Shown one piece after another: positions 52,258 to 61,556 of a DNA stretch of 64,000 nt. The notes beneath the pieces are model-generated. The model was not told the DNA's origin. It made no database searches and was given only the letters and a program-made list of their open reading frames with translations. Location: NCBI RefSeq assembly GCF_963422335.1, contig NZ_OY729424.1:5270001-5334000 (forward strand), given 5' to 3'. The stretch is from an uncultured Roseateles sp. (GTDB lineage Bacteria > Pseudomonadota > Gammaproteobacteria > Burkholderiales > Burkholderiaceae_C). Position 1 is the stretch's first letter, and every line of letters starts with the position of its first letter. The position numbers were made by a program, and so were the translations under genes.

Positions 52258-53504
52258 CGCAAGGCCTCGGCCGGCTGCACGCGGCTGGCCCGCCAGGCCG
52301 GGTACAGCGTGGCCGCAAAGGCCAGCAGCAGCGAGGTGATGGCGATGGGCAGCACATCGGCCTGCTGCGGATCGCTGGGCATGTGATCGATCAGATAGAT
52401 GCTGGGTGACAGCAGGCTGGCGCCCAGCACCCGCTCGATGGCCGGCACGATGGCGCCGACATTGAACGAGATCAAGAGCCCGAGACCCACGCCGGACAGC
52501 GTGCCTATCACCCCCGACACCGCCCCCTGCATCATGAAGATTGCCATGATGGAGCGGGGGCTGGCGCCCAGGGTGCGCAGGATGGCGATGTCGGCCTGCT
52601 TGTCGGTCACCGTCATCACCAGGGTGGACACCAGATTGAAGGCCGCCACCGCGACGATCAGGGTCAAGATCAGCGACAGCATGCGCTTCTGGTAAGGCAG
52701 GGCCTCGAACCAGATGCGGTTGGCTTGCGTCCAGTCGCTGACACGCAGGCCCGGGCCCAGACTGGCGTGCAACTGGTCACCGACAGCTTGCGCCAGCTCG
52801 GCATCGCTGAGCTTGAACTGCACGCCGTTGGGCCCGGCAACGCGGAACAGCGGGGCCGCATCGTCGATATGCATCAAGGCCAGGCCGCTGTCGTACTGGA
52901 AGTGGCCGGCATCGAACACGCCTACCACAGTGAACGGTGTCAGCCGCGGCACAAAGCCGGCTGCCGTGGCCTGGCCGCCCGGTGCCACCAGAGTGACCTT
53001 GTCGCCCTCGCGCACGCTCAAGGTCCGCGCCAGCTCGGCGCCGAGCACGATGCCCTGCTGGCCGGGCTGCAGCCTGGCCAACATGCCACTCAGCCGCGCG
53101 GCCAGCGCCGAGACCTTCGCCTCCTCGGCAGGGACGATGCCGCGCACCAGGGTGCCCCGCAGGTCCTCGCCACGGCCGATCAGGGTCTGTGCGGCCACAA
53201 AGGGGGCTGCCTCCAGCACCGCCGGGTTCTGCTTGGCGCGGGCCACCGTGGCCCGCCAATCGGGCAAGGCGGTCAGGTCGGCCGAGGTGACCTCGACGTG
53301 GGCGATCACCGCCAGCATGCGCTCGCGCACCTCCTTCTGGAAGCCATTGATCACCGACAGCACGATGATCAGCGCCGCCACGCCCAGCGCAATGCCCAGC
53401 ACCGACACCGCCGAGATGAAGGACACGAAACGCGTGCGTCGCCCGCCACGGCCTGCGCGGGCATAGCGCCAGCCGATCTGCAATTCGTAAGGCCAGTTCA
53501 TCAT
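52248..53504 (-). CDS. lolE: Lipoprotein-releasing ABC permease, second copy (LolE position)
   Basis: A 418-residue inner-membrane permease of the LolC/LolE/LolF family, with an N-terminal helix (FISAVSVLGIALGVAALIIVLSV), a large periplasmic domain of about 200 residues and three C-terminal helices ending YPAWRASRVQPAEALRYE. It is the third gene of a lolC-lolD-lolE set and strikingly similar over its whole length to the first permease (54186-55442). The ATG at 53504 overlaps the lolD stop (TGATG); a further ATG one codon downstream is also possible. With LolD it extracts lipoproteins from the inner membrane for delivery to LolA. Confidence 0.92.
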   Translation of the reverse strand: MMNWPYELQIGWRYARAGRGGRRTRFVSFISAVSVLGIALGVAALIIVLSVINGFQKEVRERMLAVIAHVEVTSADLTALPDWRATVARAKQNPAVLEAAPFVAAQTLIGRGEDLRGTLVRGIVPAEEAKVSALAARLSGMLARLQPGQQGIVLGAELARTLSVREGDKVTLVAPGGQATAAGFVPRLTPFTVVGVFDAGHFQYDSGLALMHIDDAAPLFRVAGPNGVQFKLSDAELAQAVGDQLHASLGPGLRVSDWTQANRIWFEALPYQKRMLSLILTLIVAVAAFNLVSTLVMTVTDKQADIAILRTLGASPRSIMAIFMMQGAVSGVIGTLSGVGLGLLISFNVGAIVPAIERVLGASLLSPSIYLIDHMPSDPQQADVLPIAITSLLLAFAATLYPAWRASRVQPAEALRYE

Positions 53505-54193
53505 CAATCGACCAGCACGCCAACACCCATCGTCAGGCGGCGCGCACAGCGCTGTGCCAGCTCCTGGTCATGGGTCACCAGCACCAGGGCCATGCCGCGC
53601 CCCGCGGCCAGGTCCAGCATCAGCTTGAACACACCGTCGGCCGTTTCTCGGTCGAGATTGCCGGTCGGCTCGTCGGCCAGCACGCAGGCCGGCTCGGTGA
53701 CCAGGGCGCGGGCAATCGCCACGCGTTGGCGCTCGCCGCCGGACAGCTGTCCGGGCCGGTGTTCGACGCGGGCAGAGAGACCCACCTGCTCCAGCATGGA
53801 GCGCGCCCGCGCACGGGCTGCCGCCAGATCCATGCGGCGCATGCGCAGCGGCATGGCGACGTTGTCCAGCGCAGTGAATTCAGGCAGCAGATGATGGAAC
53901 TGATAGACAAAGCCCAGGTGCTGGTTGCGCCAGCGCCCCTGAGCCGCGGCATCCATCGCCGCCATGTCTGCGCCGGCAAGCAAGACCTGACCCTGGCTCG
54001 GCGCGTCCAGCCCGCCCAGCAGGTGCAGGAGCGTGGACTTGCCCGAACCCGAGGCACCGACGATGGCCAGGCTCTCGCCACGGGACACGCTGATGTCCAC
54101 GCCGCGCAGCACATGCACATCCAGGCCGCCCTCGCTGAAATGCTTGTGCAGACCTCGCGCCTGCAACACGAGCCCCGTCTTGGATTCACTCAT
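53504..54193 (-). CDS. lolD: Lipoprotein-releasing system ATP-binding protein LolD
   Basis: A 229-residue ABC ATPase of the LolD branch (MacB-like group). Walker A is GASGSGKST, the Lol motif region FVYQFHHLLPEFTALDNVAMPL, signature LSGGERQRVAIARAL and Walker B VLADEPTGNLD. It energises the flanking LolC/LolE permeases. Its start overlaps the upstream permease by 8 nt and its stop overlaps the next one by one base, so the three genes form a coupled operon in the enterobacterial order lolC-lolD-lolE. Confidence 0.95.
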   Translation of the reverse strand: MSESKTGLVLQARGLHKHFSEGGLDVHVLRGVDISVSRGESLAIVGASGSGKSTLLHLLGGLDAPSQGQVLLAGADMAAMDAAAQGRWRNQHLGFVYQFHHLLPEFTALDNVAMPLRMRRMDLAAARARARSMLEQVGLSARVEHRPGQLSGGERQRVAIARALVTEPACVLADEPTGNLDRETADGVFKLMLDLAAGRGMALVLVTHDQELAQRCARRLTMGVGVLVD

Positions 54194-55442
54194 ATCTCAA
54201 TGCCTCAGCAGGTTGAACTCGGCTGGCGCGCCAGCTCGGATAGACGGTGGCCGCAAAGGCCAGCAGCAGGGAGGTGACGGCAATCGGCACGATATCGCCC
54301 CGCTGCGGGTCACTGGGCATATGGCTGATCAGATAGACGCTGGCCGGCAGAAAAGCGACGTGCAGCAGCCGCTCGATGGCCGGCACGATCACATCGATAT
54401 TGAAGGCCACCAGCAGACCCAGGCCGACGCCGGCCACCGTGCCTATCACCCCCGAGGCAGCCCCCTGCACCATGAAGATGCCCATGATGGAGCGCGGGCT
54501 GGCGCCCAAGGTGCGCAGGATGGCGATATCGGCCTGCTTGTCGGTCACCGTCATCACCAGCGTCGACACCAGATTGAAGGCGGCCACGGCGACGATCAGG
54601 GTCAGGATGATGAACATCATGCGTTTTTCCAGCTGCACGGCGTCGAACCAGCTGCGGTTGGCCCGCGTCCAGTCGCTGACGCGCACGGTCGGGCCCAGGC
54701 TCAGCGCCAGCTGGTCGGCCACCTGGCGCGCCTGCTGCACATCCTTGAGCTTGAGCTGCACGCCGGTCGGCCCCTCGACGCGGAACAGCCGTGCGGCGTC
54801 GTCCACGTGTATCAAGGCCAGCGCGCTGTCGTATTCGTAGTGCCCGGAATTGAAGGTGCCCACCAGGGTGAAGGCCTTCAGCCGCGGCACCATGCCCGCC
54901 GGCGTGACCTGGCCCCCGGGGGCGACGATGGTGACCTTGTCGCCCTCGCGCAGACCCAGCGAGCGCGCCAGCTCGAAGCCCAGCACAATGCCCCACTGCC
55001 CCGGCTGCAGGCGGCCGAACACGCTGTCTTTCAGCTGCGCGGCCAGTGGTGTGACCTGGGCCTCGTCGGCCGGCGAGATGCCGCGCACCATCGCGCCGCG
55101 CATGTCCTCGCCGCGGGCAATCAATGCCTGGGCCGACACAAAGGGCGCCGCGCCGACGACGGCCGGGTTCTGCCTGGCCTGGGCCATCGTCGCCTGCCAA
55201 TCGGGCAAGGCACCCTGGTCGACGGCATGGACTTCGACATGGGCGATCACCGACAGCATGCGGTCACGCACCTCCCTCTGGAAGCCATTCATCACCGACA
55301 GCACGATGATCAGCGCCGCCACGCCCAGTGCAATGCCCAGCACCGAGACACCGGAAATAAAGGAGATGAAGCGGTTGCGGCGTCCGCCGCGGCCGGCACG
55401 GGTGTAGCGCCAGCCAATCTGCAACTCATAGGGCCAATTCAT
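54186..55442 (-). CDS. lolC: Lipoprotein-releasing ABC permease, first copy (LolC position)
   Basis: A 418-residue paralogue of the permease at 52248, with the same length, topology and ends. The first 70 residues of the two differ at only about ten sites, and the C-terminus SRVQPAEALRYE is identical. Many betaproteobacteria have a single LolC/F-type permease with LolD, so two near-copies suggest a duplication now serving as a heterodimer or as alternative homodimers. It is the first gene of the operon, divergent from a binding-protein gene with 76 nt between. Neither copy shows a frameshift or truncation. Confidence 0.93.
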   Translation of the reverse strand: MNWPYELQIGWRYTRAGRGGRRNRFISFISGVSVLGIALGVAALIIVLSVMNGFQREVRDRMLSVIAHVEVHAVDQGALPDWQATMAQARQNPAVVGAAPFVSAQALIARGEDMRGAMVRGISPADEAQVTPLAAQLKDSVFGRLQPGQWGIVLGFELARSLGLREGDKVTIVAPGGQVTPAGMVPRLKAFTLVGTFNSGHYEYDSALALIHVDDAARLFRVEGPTGVQLKLKDVQQARQVADQLALSLGPTVRVSDWTRANRSWFDAVQLEKRMMFIILTLIVAVAAFNLVSTLVMTVTDKQADIAILRTLGASPRSIMGIFMVQGAASGVIGTVAGVGLGLLVAFNIDVIVPAIERLLHVAFLPASVYLISHMPSDPQRGDIVPIAVTSLLLAFAATVYPSWRASRVQPAEALRYE

Positions 55443-55518
55443 GGGGGGATGCTAACCGAGGCTCCAGCCCGGACATGGCATCATCGCCAGCGGGGCCCCG
55501 GCTGGGTCTCCTACCGCC

Positions 55519-56277
55519 ATGAAACCACTTCTGCAGCACTTCCCCCGGCGCTGGCTGGCCTTGATGGCCCTGCTGGCGCTGCTGGCACTGCCCATCGGTC
55601 GCGTACAGGCGCTGGAGATCGGCAGCCCGGACAACTCCGAGGTCGCCCGCGTCGCCCAGGTGGTGCTCAAGCAGGCCTATGCCAAGGCCGGCATCGAATT
55701 CAAGCCGACCCCGCTGCCGCTGCGGCGCTCGCTGAACATGGCCGACCGGGGCGACACCGACGGCGAGCTGATACGTTCGGCCGGCACCTTGCAAGCCATG
55801 CCGCAGCTGATTCGCATCGACGTGCCCGTCGTGCGCCTGGTGCTCACCGCCTACCGCCGCGGCGACTGCCCGCGCAGCATCAGCCTGGCCGAGCTGAGCC
55901 AGCAACGGGTGGCCTACTTCCGCGGCACGCGCTCGATCGAGCGCCTGCTGCCGGCCAGCGCCCTGGTGCCCAGTGACGATGGCTGGGATGCACTGCGCCG
56001 TGTCCAGGCAAGCATGGTCGATGTGGCCCTGGGGCCCGAGCAGGAAATCGATGCCTTGGTGCTGACCCATCACCTGAGCGGCATCTGCAAGATTGCCGAG
56101 CCGGTGGTCAATACGCCGCTGTACCACGCGCTGCACGAGCGCCACGCCGCCGCGGCCGCGAAACTCGAGCAGGTGCTCAAGGAGATGCAGGCCAGCGGCG
56201 AGGTGGCGCGGATCTGGGCTGTAGAAGAAAAGCGCTTGCGGGATGAGGCGGCGCGGCGGACGCGGGTGCTGAAGTAG
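55519..56277 (+). CDS. Periplasmic substrate-binding-like protein (SBP_bac_3 type)
   Basis: A 252-residue protein with a signal peptide (MALLALLALPIGRVQA) and a type 3 binding-protein pattern: EIGSPDNSEVARVAQVVLKQAYAKAGIEFKPTPLPLRRS for the first lobe and LAELSQQRVAYFRGTRS at the crossover. It resembles the stand-alone binding-protein-like family found in many proteobacteria, some of which act with signalling proteins rather than transporters. No ABC permease is nearby. It lies between the divergent lol operon and converging polA. The ligand and role are unknown; two cysteines (DCPR, GICK) may form a disulfide. Confidence 0.8.
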   Translation: MKPLLQHFPRRWLALMALLALLALPIGRVQALEIGSPDNSEVARVAQVVLKQAYAKAGIEFKPTPLPLRRSLNMADRGDTDGELIRSAGTLQAMPQLIRIDVPVVRLVLTAYRRGDCPRSISLAELSQQRVAYFRGTRSIERLLPASALVPSDDGWDALRRVQASMVDVALGPEQEIDALVLTHHLSGICKIAEPVVNTPLYHALHERHAAAAAKLEQVLKEMQASGEVARIWAVEEKRLRDEAARRTRVLK

Positions 56278-56293
56278 GCCTTGCAGCCCGCGC

Positions 56294-59089
56294 TCAGTGC
56301 GCCTCGTCCCAGTTCGCACCCACGCCCACCTCGGCCAGCAGCGGCACCTTGAGTTGGGCCACGCCGGCCATCAGCCTCGGAATGGCCGTCTTGGCCCAGT
56401 CGAGCTCGGCGTCGGGCACCTCCAGCACCAGTTCGTCGTGCACCTGCATCACCATCCGAGAGCGCAGCTCGGGCCGGGCGTCCAGCTCGGTCTGCACGGC
56501 CAGCATGGCCAGCTTGATCAGGTCGGCGGCCGTGCCCTGCATGGGCGCGTTGATGGCCTGGCGCTCGGCACCGGCGCGGCGCGGGCCGTTGCCACCCTTG
56601 ATCTCGGGCAGATAGATGCGCCGGCCGAACAGGGTCTCGACATAACCTTTGTCGATGGCCGAGGCACGGGTCTCGTCCATATAGCGCTTCACGCCGGCGA
56701 AGCGGGCGAAGTAGAGCTCGATGTACTCCTTGGCCGCCTTCTGCTCTATGCCCAGGCTGGACGCCAGGCCGAAGGCGCCCATGCCGTAGATCAGACCGAA
56801 GTTGATGGTCTTGGCATAACGGCGCTGCTCGGTCGTGACGTCGGCGACCGGCGTGCCGAAGACCTCGCTGGCGGTGGCGCGGTGCACGTCGATGCCTTGC
56901 TCGAAGGCCCGCAGCAGGCCCGGGTCCTCGCTGATATGGGCCATGATGCGCAGTTCGATCTGCGAATAGTCTGCGCTGACGATGAGGTGGCCCGGCGGCG
57001 CGACAAAGGCCTCGCGCACGCGCCGGCCCTCGGCGGTGCGGATCGGGATGTTCTGCAGATTCGGGTCATTGCTGGACAGCCGCCCGGTCACCGCCACCGC
57101 CTGGGCGTAGTTGGTGTGCACGCGTCCGGTGTCGGGGTTGACCATCAGCGGCAGCTTGTCGGTGTAGGTGCTCTTCAGCTTGGCCAGGCCCCGGTGCTCC
57201 AGCAGCTTGGCCGGCAGCGGGTAGTCGGCGGCGAGCTTTTCCAGTACCTCCTCGTCGGTGCTCGGGGCGCCGGTGGCCGTCTTCTTGCCCACCGGCAGGC
57301 CCAGCTTGACGAACAGGATCTCGCCGATCTGCTTCGGTGAGCCGAGGTTGAAGGGCTGGCCGGCGATCTCGTAGGCCTCCTGCTCCAGCGCCACCAGGCG
57401 CTGGCCCAGCTGCTGGCTTTGCTGGTTCAGCCTGGCCGGGTCGATCAAGACACCGGTGCGCTCGATGCGCGCCAGCACCACGCTGGTGGGCATCTCGATG
57501 TTTTCATAAACGAACTTCAGGCCGGCCTCGGCCTCGAGCTCGGGCAGCAGGGTCTGGTGCACATGCAGGCACATATCGCTGTCTTCGCAGGAGTACTCGG
57601 CGGCACGGGCCACGTCGACCTGGGCGAACGGGATCTGGTGCGCGCCCTTGCCGCACAGGTCCTCATAGTCCAGGCCCTTGCGGCCCAGGTGGCGCTCGGC
57701 CAGGGCCGCCAGCCCGTGGGTGCGATGCGCCTCGATGACGTAGCTCTGCAGCATGGTGTCGTGGCGGTAGCCGCGCACGGCGATGCCATGATTGGCCAGC
57801 ACATGGGTGTCGTACTTGATGTTCTGGCCCAGCTTGGCGGCGTTGGCGTCCTCGAACCAGGGCTTGAGCCTGGCCAGCACCTCATCGAGCGGCAGCTGCT
57901 CGGGCGCGTCCGGGCCGTTGTGGCGCAGCGGGATGTAGCAGGCCTCGCCGATGGCGACGCTGAACGAAAGGCCGACGATGCGCGCGCGCATGCCATCGAG
58001 CGAATCGGTCTCGGTGTCCAGCGCCACCAGCTCGGCGGCCTGCAGCCTGGCCAGCCAGGCGTCGAACTGGGGCCAGGTCAGCACCGTGTCGTAGCGATGG
58101 GCCATCTTGTCAGGCGAGGCGGCTGCAGGCGCCGCCGCAGGGACTTCGTCGGCGAACAAATCGCCATTGCTGCCCACGGCCGGCGCGGGAGCCGGGGCCG
58201 GCGCAGCCACCAAGCCCAGCACAGCCTCCAGCTCCTTGCTCCAGCTCTTGAAGCCGTAGCGCTTGTAGAAGTCCAAGAGACCCGGCTGATCGACCTCGCG
58301 CAAGGCCAGCGCGTCAAGCGCCGGCCACTGCTGGACATGGGCCGTCAGATCGCAGTCCAGCACCACGGTGACCAGCTTGCGTCCGGTGGGCAGCCAGTCC
58401 AGCGCCTTGCGCAGGTTCTCGCCGGCCACGCCCTTGATGCTGGCGGCGGCGGCAATCACCCCATCCAGCGAGCCATGCTCGGCAATCCACTTGGCGGCGG
58501 TCTTGGGGCCGACCTTCTCGACGCCGGGCACGTTGTCCACGGTGTCGCCCATCAGCGTCAGGTAGTCGATGATGCGATCGGGCGGCACGCCGAATTTCTC
58601 CTGCACACCGGCCACGTCCAGGCGCTCGTTGCTCATCGTGTTGATCAGCGTCACCTGGGGGTTGACCAACTGGGCCAGATCTTTGTCGCCGGTGGAGATG
58701 ATGACGCTGTGTCCGCTCTCGGCCGCCACGCGCGACAGGGTGCCGATCGCGTCGTCGGCCTCGATGCCGGGCACTTCCAGCACCGGCCAACCCAATAGCT
58801 TGACGACCTCGTGGATGGGGCCAATCTGCTCGCGCAGCGCATCGGGCATGGGGGCGCGCTGGGCCTTGTACTCGGGATACCAGTCATCGCGGAAGGTCGG
58901 GCCCTTGGCGTCGAACACGCAGACGGCATGCTCGGCCGGGAACTGCTCGCGCAGCCGCTTCATCATGGCCACCATGCCGTGGATGGCGCCGGTCGGAAAG
59001 CCGTCGGGTGCGCGCAGATCGGGCATGGCATGGTAGGCGCGGTACAGGTAGCTGGAACCGTCGACCAGCAGCAGGGTAGGAGTGCTCAT
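56294..59089 (-). CDS. polA: DNA polymerase I
   Basis: A 931-residue family A polymerase. The N-terminal 5' nuclease domain (residues 1-290) has LLLVDGSSYLYRAYHA, KDLAQLV and NVPGVEKVGPKTA. The 3'-5' exonuclease keeps its acidic residues (Asp358 and Glu360 in LDTETDSL, and YSCEDSD), so proofreading is probably active. The polymerase domain has DYSQIELR, RRYAKTINFGLIYGM and VHDELVLEVP. A Pro/Ala-rich linker (PAPAPAPAVG and PAAAPAAAS) separates nuclease and exonuclease, longer than in E. coli. ATG 59089 begins the nuclease domain; codons upstream would add unrelated residues. It is convergent with the gene at 55519 and divergent from the DUF2782 gene. Confidence 0.96.
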   Translation of the reverse strand: MSTPTLLLVDGSSYLYRAYHAMPDLRAPDGFPTGAIHGMVAMMKRLREQFPAEHAVCVFDAKGPTFRDDWYPEYKAQRAPMPDALREQIGPIHEVVKLLGWPVLEVPGIEADDAIGTLSRVAAESGHSVIISTGDKDLAQLVNPQVTLINTMSNERLDVAGVQEKFGVPPDRIIDYLTLMGDTVDNVPGVEKVGPKTAAKWIAEHGSLDGVIAAAASIKGVAGENLRKALDWLPTGRKLVTVVLDCDLTAHVQQWPALDALALREVDQPGLLDFYKRYGFKSWSKELEAVLGLVAAPAPAPAPAVGSNGDLFADEVPAAAPAAASPDKMAHRYDTVLTWPQFDAWLARLQAAELVALDTETDSLDGMRARIVGLSFSVAIGEACYIPLRHNGPDAPEQLPLDEVLARLKPWFEDANAAKLGQNIKYDTHVLANHGIAVRGYRHDTMLQSYVIEAHRTHGLAALAERHLGRKGLDYEDLCGKGAHQIPFAQVDVARAAEYSCEDSDMCLHVHQTLLPELEAEAGLKFVYENIEMPTSVVLARIERTGVLIDPARLNQQSQQLGQRLVALEQEAYEIAGQPFNLGSPKQIGEILFVKLGLPVGKKTATGAPSTDEEVLEKLAADYPLPAKLLEHRGLAKLKSTYTDKLPLMVNPDTGRVHTNYAQAVAVTGRLSSNDPNLQNIPIRTAEGRRVREAFVAPPGHLIVSADYSQIELRIMAHISEDPGLLRAFEQGIDVHRATASEVFGTPVADVTTEQRRYAKTINFGLIYGMGAFGLASSLGIEQKAAKEYIELYFARFAGVKRYMDETRASAIDKGYVETLFGRRIYLPEIKGGNGPRRAGAERQAINAPMQGTAADLIKLAMLAVQTELDARPELRSRMVMQVHDELVLEVPDAELDWAKTAIPRLMAGVAQLKVPLLAEVGVGANWDEAH

Positions 59090-59154
59090 GCCCGAATTGT
59101 GCGGGATGTAGAGGTCTCTGGCGGCACCCAGGCGGCCAGCAGTGCGCGGGCGCC

Positions 59155-59160
59155 TAGAAT
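59155..59160 (+). promoter_or_regulatory. -10 element close to the DUF2782 start
   Basis: TAGAAT matches the -10 consensus at five of six positions and ends 7 nt before ATG 59168, so the transcript would be leaderless or nearly so. No good -35 lies at 16-18 nt. Confidence 0.4.
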
Positions 59161-59167
59161 CAGGCCC

Positions 59168-59542
59168 ATGAAAACCCTGCCCCTGCACGCTCTGCGTCAT
59201 GCTGCCCTACCGGCGCTGGCGGTGGTTTTGCTTTTCGTGGGTTCGGCCGCCACCGCGGCCACCAACCCGCCGGCCGCACCCAAGGCTGAATCCGCCCAGC
59301 TCACCGCCTCCGCAGGCACGCCCGAACCCGCAGTGCGTGACGTGATCATCGAAGACGATGCCATGCGCATCGAGGAGACTCGCGTTCGCGGCCAGCTGAC
59401 CAAGGTCACGGTGCAACCCAAGGGCAGCAAGGCGCCGGCCTACGAGATCCTGCTGCCCACGCCGGGCCAGGATGTCTCGGGCACGCCCGGCCCGCAGCGT
59501 GGTGGCGCCGGCCAGCGCGTCTGGCGCGTGATGAGCTTTTAA
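59168..59542 (+). CDS. DUF2782 secreted protein
   Basis: A 124-residue protein with a signal peptide (HAALPALAVVLLFVGSAATAA) and the DUF2782 core VIIEDDAMRIEETRVRGQLTKVTVQPKGSKAPAYEILLP in the second half. The family is widespread in beta- and gammaproteobacteria, often directly before thrB, and has no known activity. ATG 59168 begins the signal peptide. It is 27 nt upstream of thrB and probably shares its transcript. The gene is divergent from polA, whose start is 78 nt away. A periplasmic location is the only firm prediction. Confidence 0.88.
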   Translation: MKTLPLHALRHAALPALAVVLLFVGSAATAATNPPAAPKAESAQLTASAGTPEPAVRDVIIEDDAMRIEETRVRGQLTKVTVQPKGSKAPAYEILLPTPGQDVSGTPGPQRGGAGQRVWRVMSF

Positions 59543-59569
59543 GAGCCACCCTCCCCTTTCCAGAAGAAC

Positions 59570-60553
59570 ATGGCCGTATTCACCGAAGTGTCGCGCGAGC
59601 AGGCTGCAGCCCTCGCTGCCGAACTGCATCTGGGCGCCCTGACCGATCTGCGCGGCATCAAGGCCGGCATCGAGAACACCAACTACTTCCTGACGACTGA
59701 AAAAGGCGAGTGGGTGCTGACGGTGTTCGAGCGGCTGACGTTTGCAGAACTGCCCTTCTATCTGCAGCTGATGAAGCATCTGGCCCGGCATGACATCCCG
59801 GTGCCGGACCCGCAGGCCAATGCCTCGGGCGAGATCCTGCTTCAGCTGGAAGGCAAGCCGGCGGCCGTGGTCAACAAGCTGGTCGGCGGCCACCAGCTGG
59901 CACCCGATCTGTTCCACTGCGAGCAGCTCGGCGCGATGCTGGCCCGCATGCATCTGGCGGCCCAGGACTTCGAGCTCTACCAACCCAATCTGCGCGGCCT
60001 GCCCTGGTGGACCGAGACGGTGCCGGTGGTGCTGCCCCACGTCAGCGCCGAGCAGGCCGAGCTGCTGCGCAGCGAGCTGGCCTTCCAGCAGACGCTGGCG
60101 GCCTCGGCCACCTATGCCGAGCTGCCGCGCGGGCCCATCCACGCCGACCTGTTCCGCGACAACGCGATGTTCGAGGGCCTGCCCGGTCGCGAGCAGCTGA
60201 CCGGCTTCTTTGATTTCTACTTCGCCGGTGTCGATGCCTGGCTGTTCGATGTGGCTGTGTGCATCAACGACTGGTGCATAGACCTGGCCACCGGCCGGCT
60301 CGATGAGATCCGGGCCGAAGGCCTGGTCAATGCCTATGCCAAGGTGCGGCCGCTGAACGGCGCCGAGTACCGCCTGCTGCCGGCCCTGCTGCGCGCGGCG
60401 GCGCTGCGTTTCTGGATCTCGCGGCTGTGGGACTTCCACCTGCCGCGCGACGCCGCCCTGCTCAAGCCCCATGATCCCGGCCATTTCGAGCGGGTGCTGC
60501 GCGAGCGCGTGGCACGGCCCTGGCATGCTCTGCCAAATTTGCAAAACCCGTGA
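59570..60553 (+). CDS. thrB: Homoserine kinase
   Basis: A 327-residue homoserine kinase of the APH-like (type II) fold used by many betaproteobacteria, distinct from the GHMP-type ThrB of E. coli. It begins MAVFTEVSREQAAALAAELHLG, has the ATP-binding IENTNYFL and VLTVFERL, and the catalytic HADLFRDNAMFEG with HxDLxxDN. The C-terminal half has FDFYFAGVDAWLFDVAVCINDWC, holding the metal-binding Asp. It phosphorylates homoserine in threonine biosynthesis. It lies between the DUF2782 gene (27 nt) and a BPSS1780-family gene (24 nt). Confidence 0.93.
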   Translation: MAVFTEVSREQAAALAAELHLGALTDLRGIKAGIENTNYFLTTEKGEWVLTVFERLTFAELPFYLQLMKHLARHDIPVPDPQANASGEILLQLEGKPAAVVNKLVGGHQLAPDLFHCEQLGAMLARMHLAAQDFELYQPNLRGLPWWTETVPVVLPHVSAEQAELLRSELAFQQTLAASATYAELPRGPIHADLFRDNAMFEGLPGREQLTGFFDFYFAGVDAWLFDVAVCINDWCIDLATGRLDEIRAEGLVNAYAKVRPLNGAEYRLLPALLRAAALRFWISRLWDFHLPRDAALLKPHDPGHFERVLRERVARPWHALPNLQNP

Positions 60554-60577
60554 CCCAACCCGTGACTGGCCCTTTTG

Positions 60578-61438
60578 ATGAGTGACCGCGAGCCCTTGAT
60601 GACGACGACGATGGCCTTGCGCCTGCAACAAGTTCCCGCCAGCCACGGGGTGCGCTGGCTGCGCCACGGCTTCAAGGTGTTCAAGCGCTTTCCGCTGGGC
60701 TTTGTGGGCCTGTTCGGCATGTTCATGTTCGCGGGCCTGGTGGCCATGCAGCTGCCGGTGCTTGGCACGGCCCTGCTGCTGATGGCCCTGCCGATTCTGT
60801 CGCTGGGCTTCATGCTGGCCACCCATGGCGCGCTGCAGGGGCACAGGCCGACGGTGGCGGTGTTCATTGCCCCGTTCCGGCTCACGCCCGCCCGGCGCAA
60901 GACCCAGCTGATGCTGTGCGCCAGCTATGCGCTGGGCACGGTGCTGATCATGGTCATCAGCGACTGGGTCGACGGCGGTGCCTTCGACCGTTTCGAGACC
61001 CTGCTGTCGGGTGGCAAGGTCGACGAGGCCAAGGTCGCCGAGGCACTGGCCGATCCGTTGCTGGCCATTGGCTCGCTGACGCGCCTGAGCCTGGCGGCCC
61101 TGCTGTCGGTGCCCTACTGGCATGCCAGCGCGCTGGTGCACTGGGGCGGCCAGCGCAGCCTGCAGGCGCTGTTCTCCAGCACCCTGGCGGTATGGCGCAA
61201 CCGGGGCGCCTTCTTCCTCAACGCCATGGCCTGGCTGGGCGTGATGATTGCCTTCGGCCTGATCACCAGCCTGCTGGCGGCCCTGCTGGGCCTGAACAAT
61301 TTCGTGGCCGTGATCGCCTTGCCCGCCGGCCTGCTGTTCTCGACCGTGTTCTACGCCTCGCTGTACTTCACCTTCATCGACAGCTTCCTGTTCACCAACA
61401 AGGACGAGCCCGCCGAAGCGCCGCCTTCATCAAGCTGA
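60578..61438 (+). CDS. BPSS1780-family membrane protein
   Basis: A 286-residue integral membrane protein with about six hydrophobic segments. The signature region VPASHGVRWLRHGFKVFKRFPLGFVGLFGMF near the N-terminus, and the later SLAALLSVPYWHASALVHWGGQRSLQALFSST, identify the BPSS1780 family of unknown function, common in Burkholderiales. ATG at 60578 is used; an ATG at 60599 seven codons later is an option. It is 24 nt downstream of thrB and completes the DUF2782-thrB-BPSS1780 set often conserved in this order. The protein is predicted to sit in the inner membrane. Confidence 0.88.
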   Translation: MSDREPLMTTTMALRLQQVPASHGVRWLRHGFKVFKRFPLGFVGLFGMFMFAGLVAMQLPVLGTALLLMALPILSLGFMLATHGALQGHRPTVAVFIAPFRLTPARRKTQLMLCASYALGTVLIMVISDWVDGGAFDRFETLLSGGKVDEAKVAEALADPLLAIGSLTRLSLAALLSVPYWHASALVHWGGQRSLQALFSSTLAVWRNRGAFFLNAMAWLGVMIAFGLITSLLAALLGLNNFVAVIALPAGLLFSTVFYASLYFTFIDSFLFTNKDEPAEAPPSSS

Positions 61439-61509
61439 CACACGCGCTTCCTACAGTCCTGGGTTGGCCGGGACTGGAGGAGCGCACTGCGTACCCCGGA
61501 GCCCGGCAC

Positions 61510-61526
61510 GCGTCTGATGCAGACGC
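61510..61526. other. Hairpin before phoX
   Basis: GCGTCTG-ATG-CAGACGC is a perfect 7-bp stem with a 3-nt loop, 31 nt upstream of the phoX start. No T-run follows. It may affect translation of phoX or end the upstream transcript weakly; no Pho-box-like repeat was seen. Confidence 0.35.
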
Positions 61527-61556
61527 CAGCCCTCAACCTCTTTGGAAGTACTCAGC

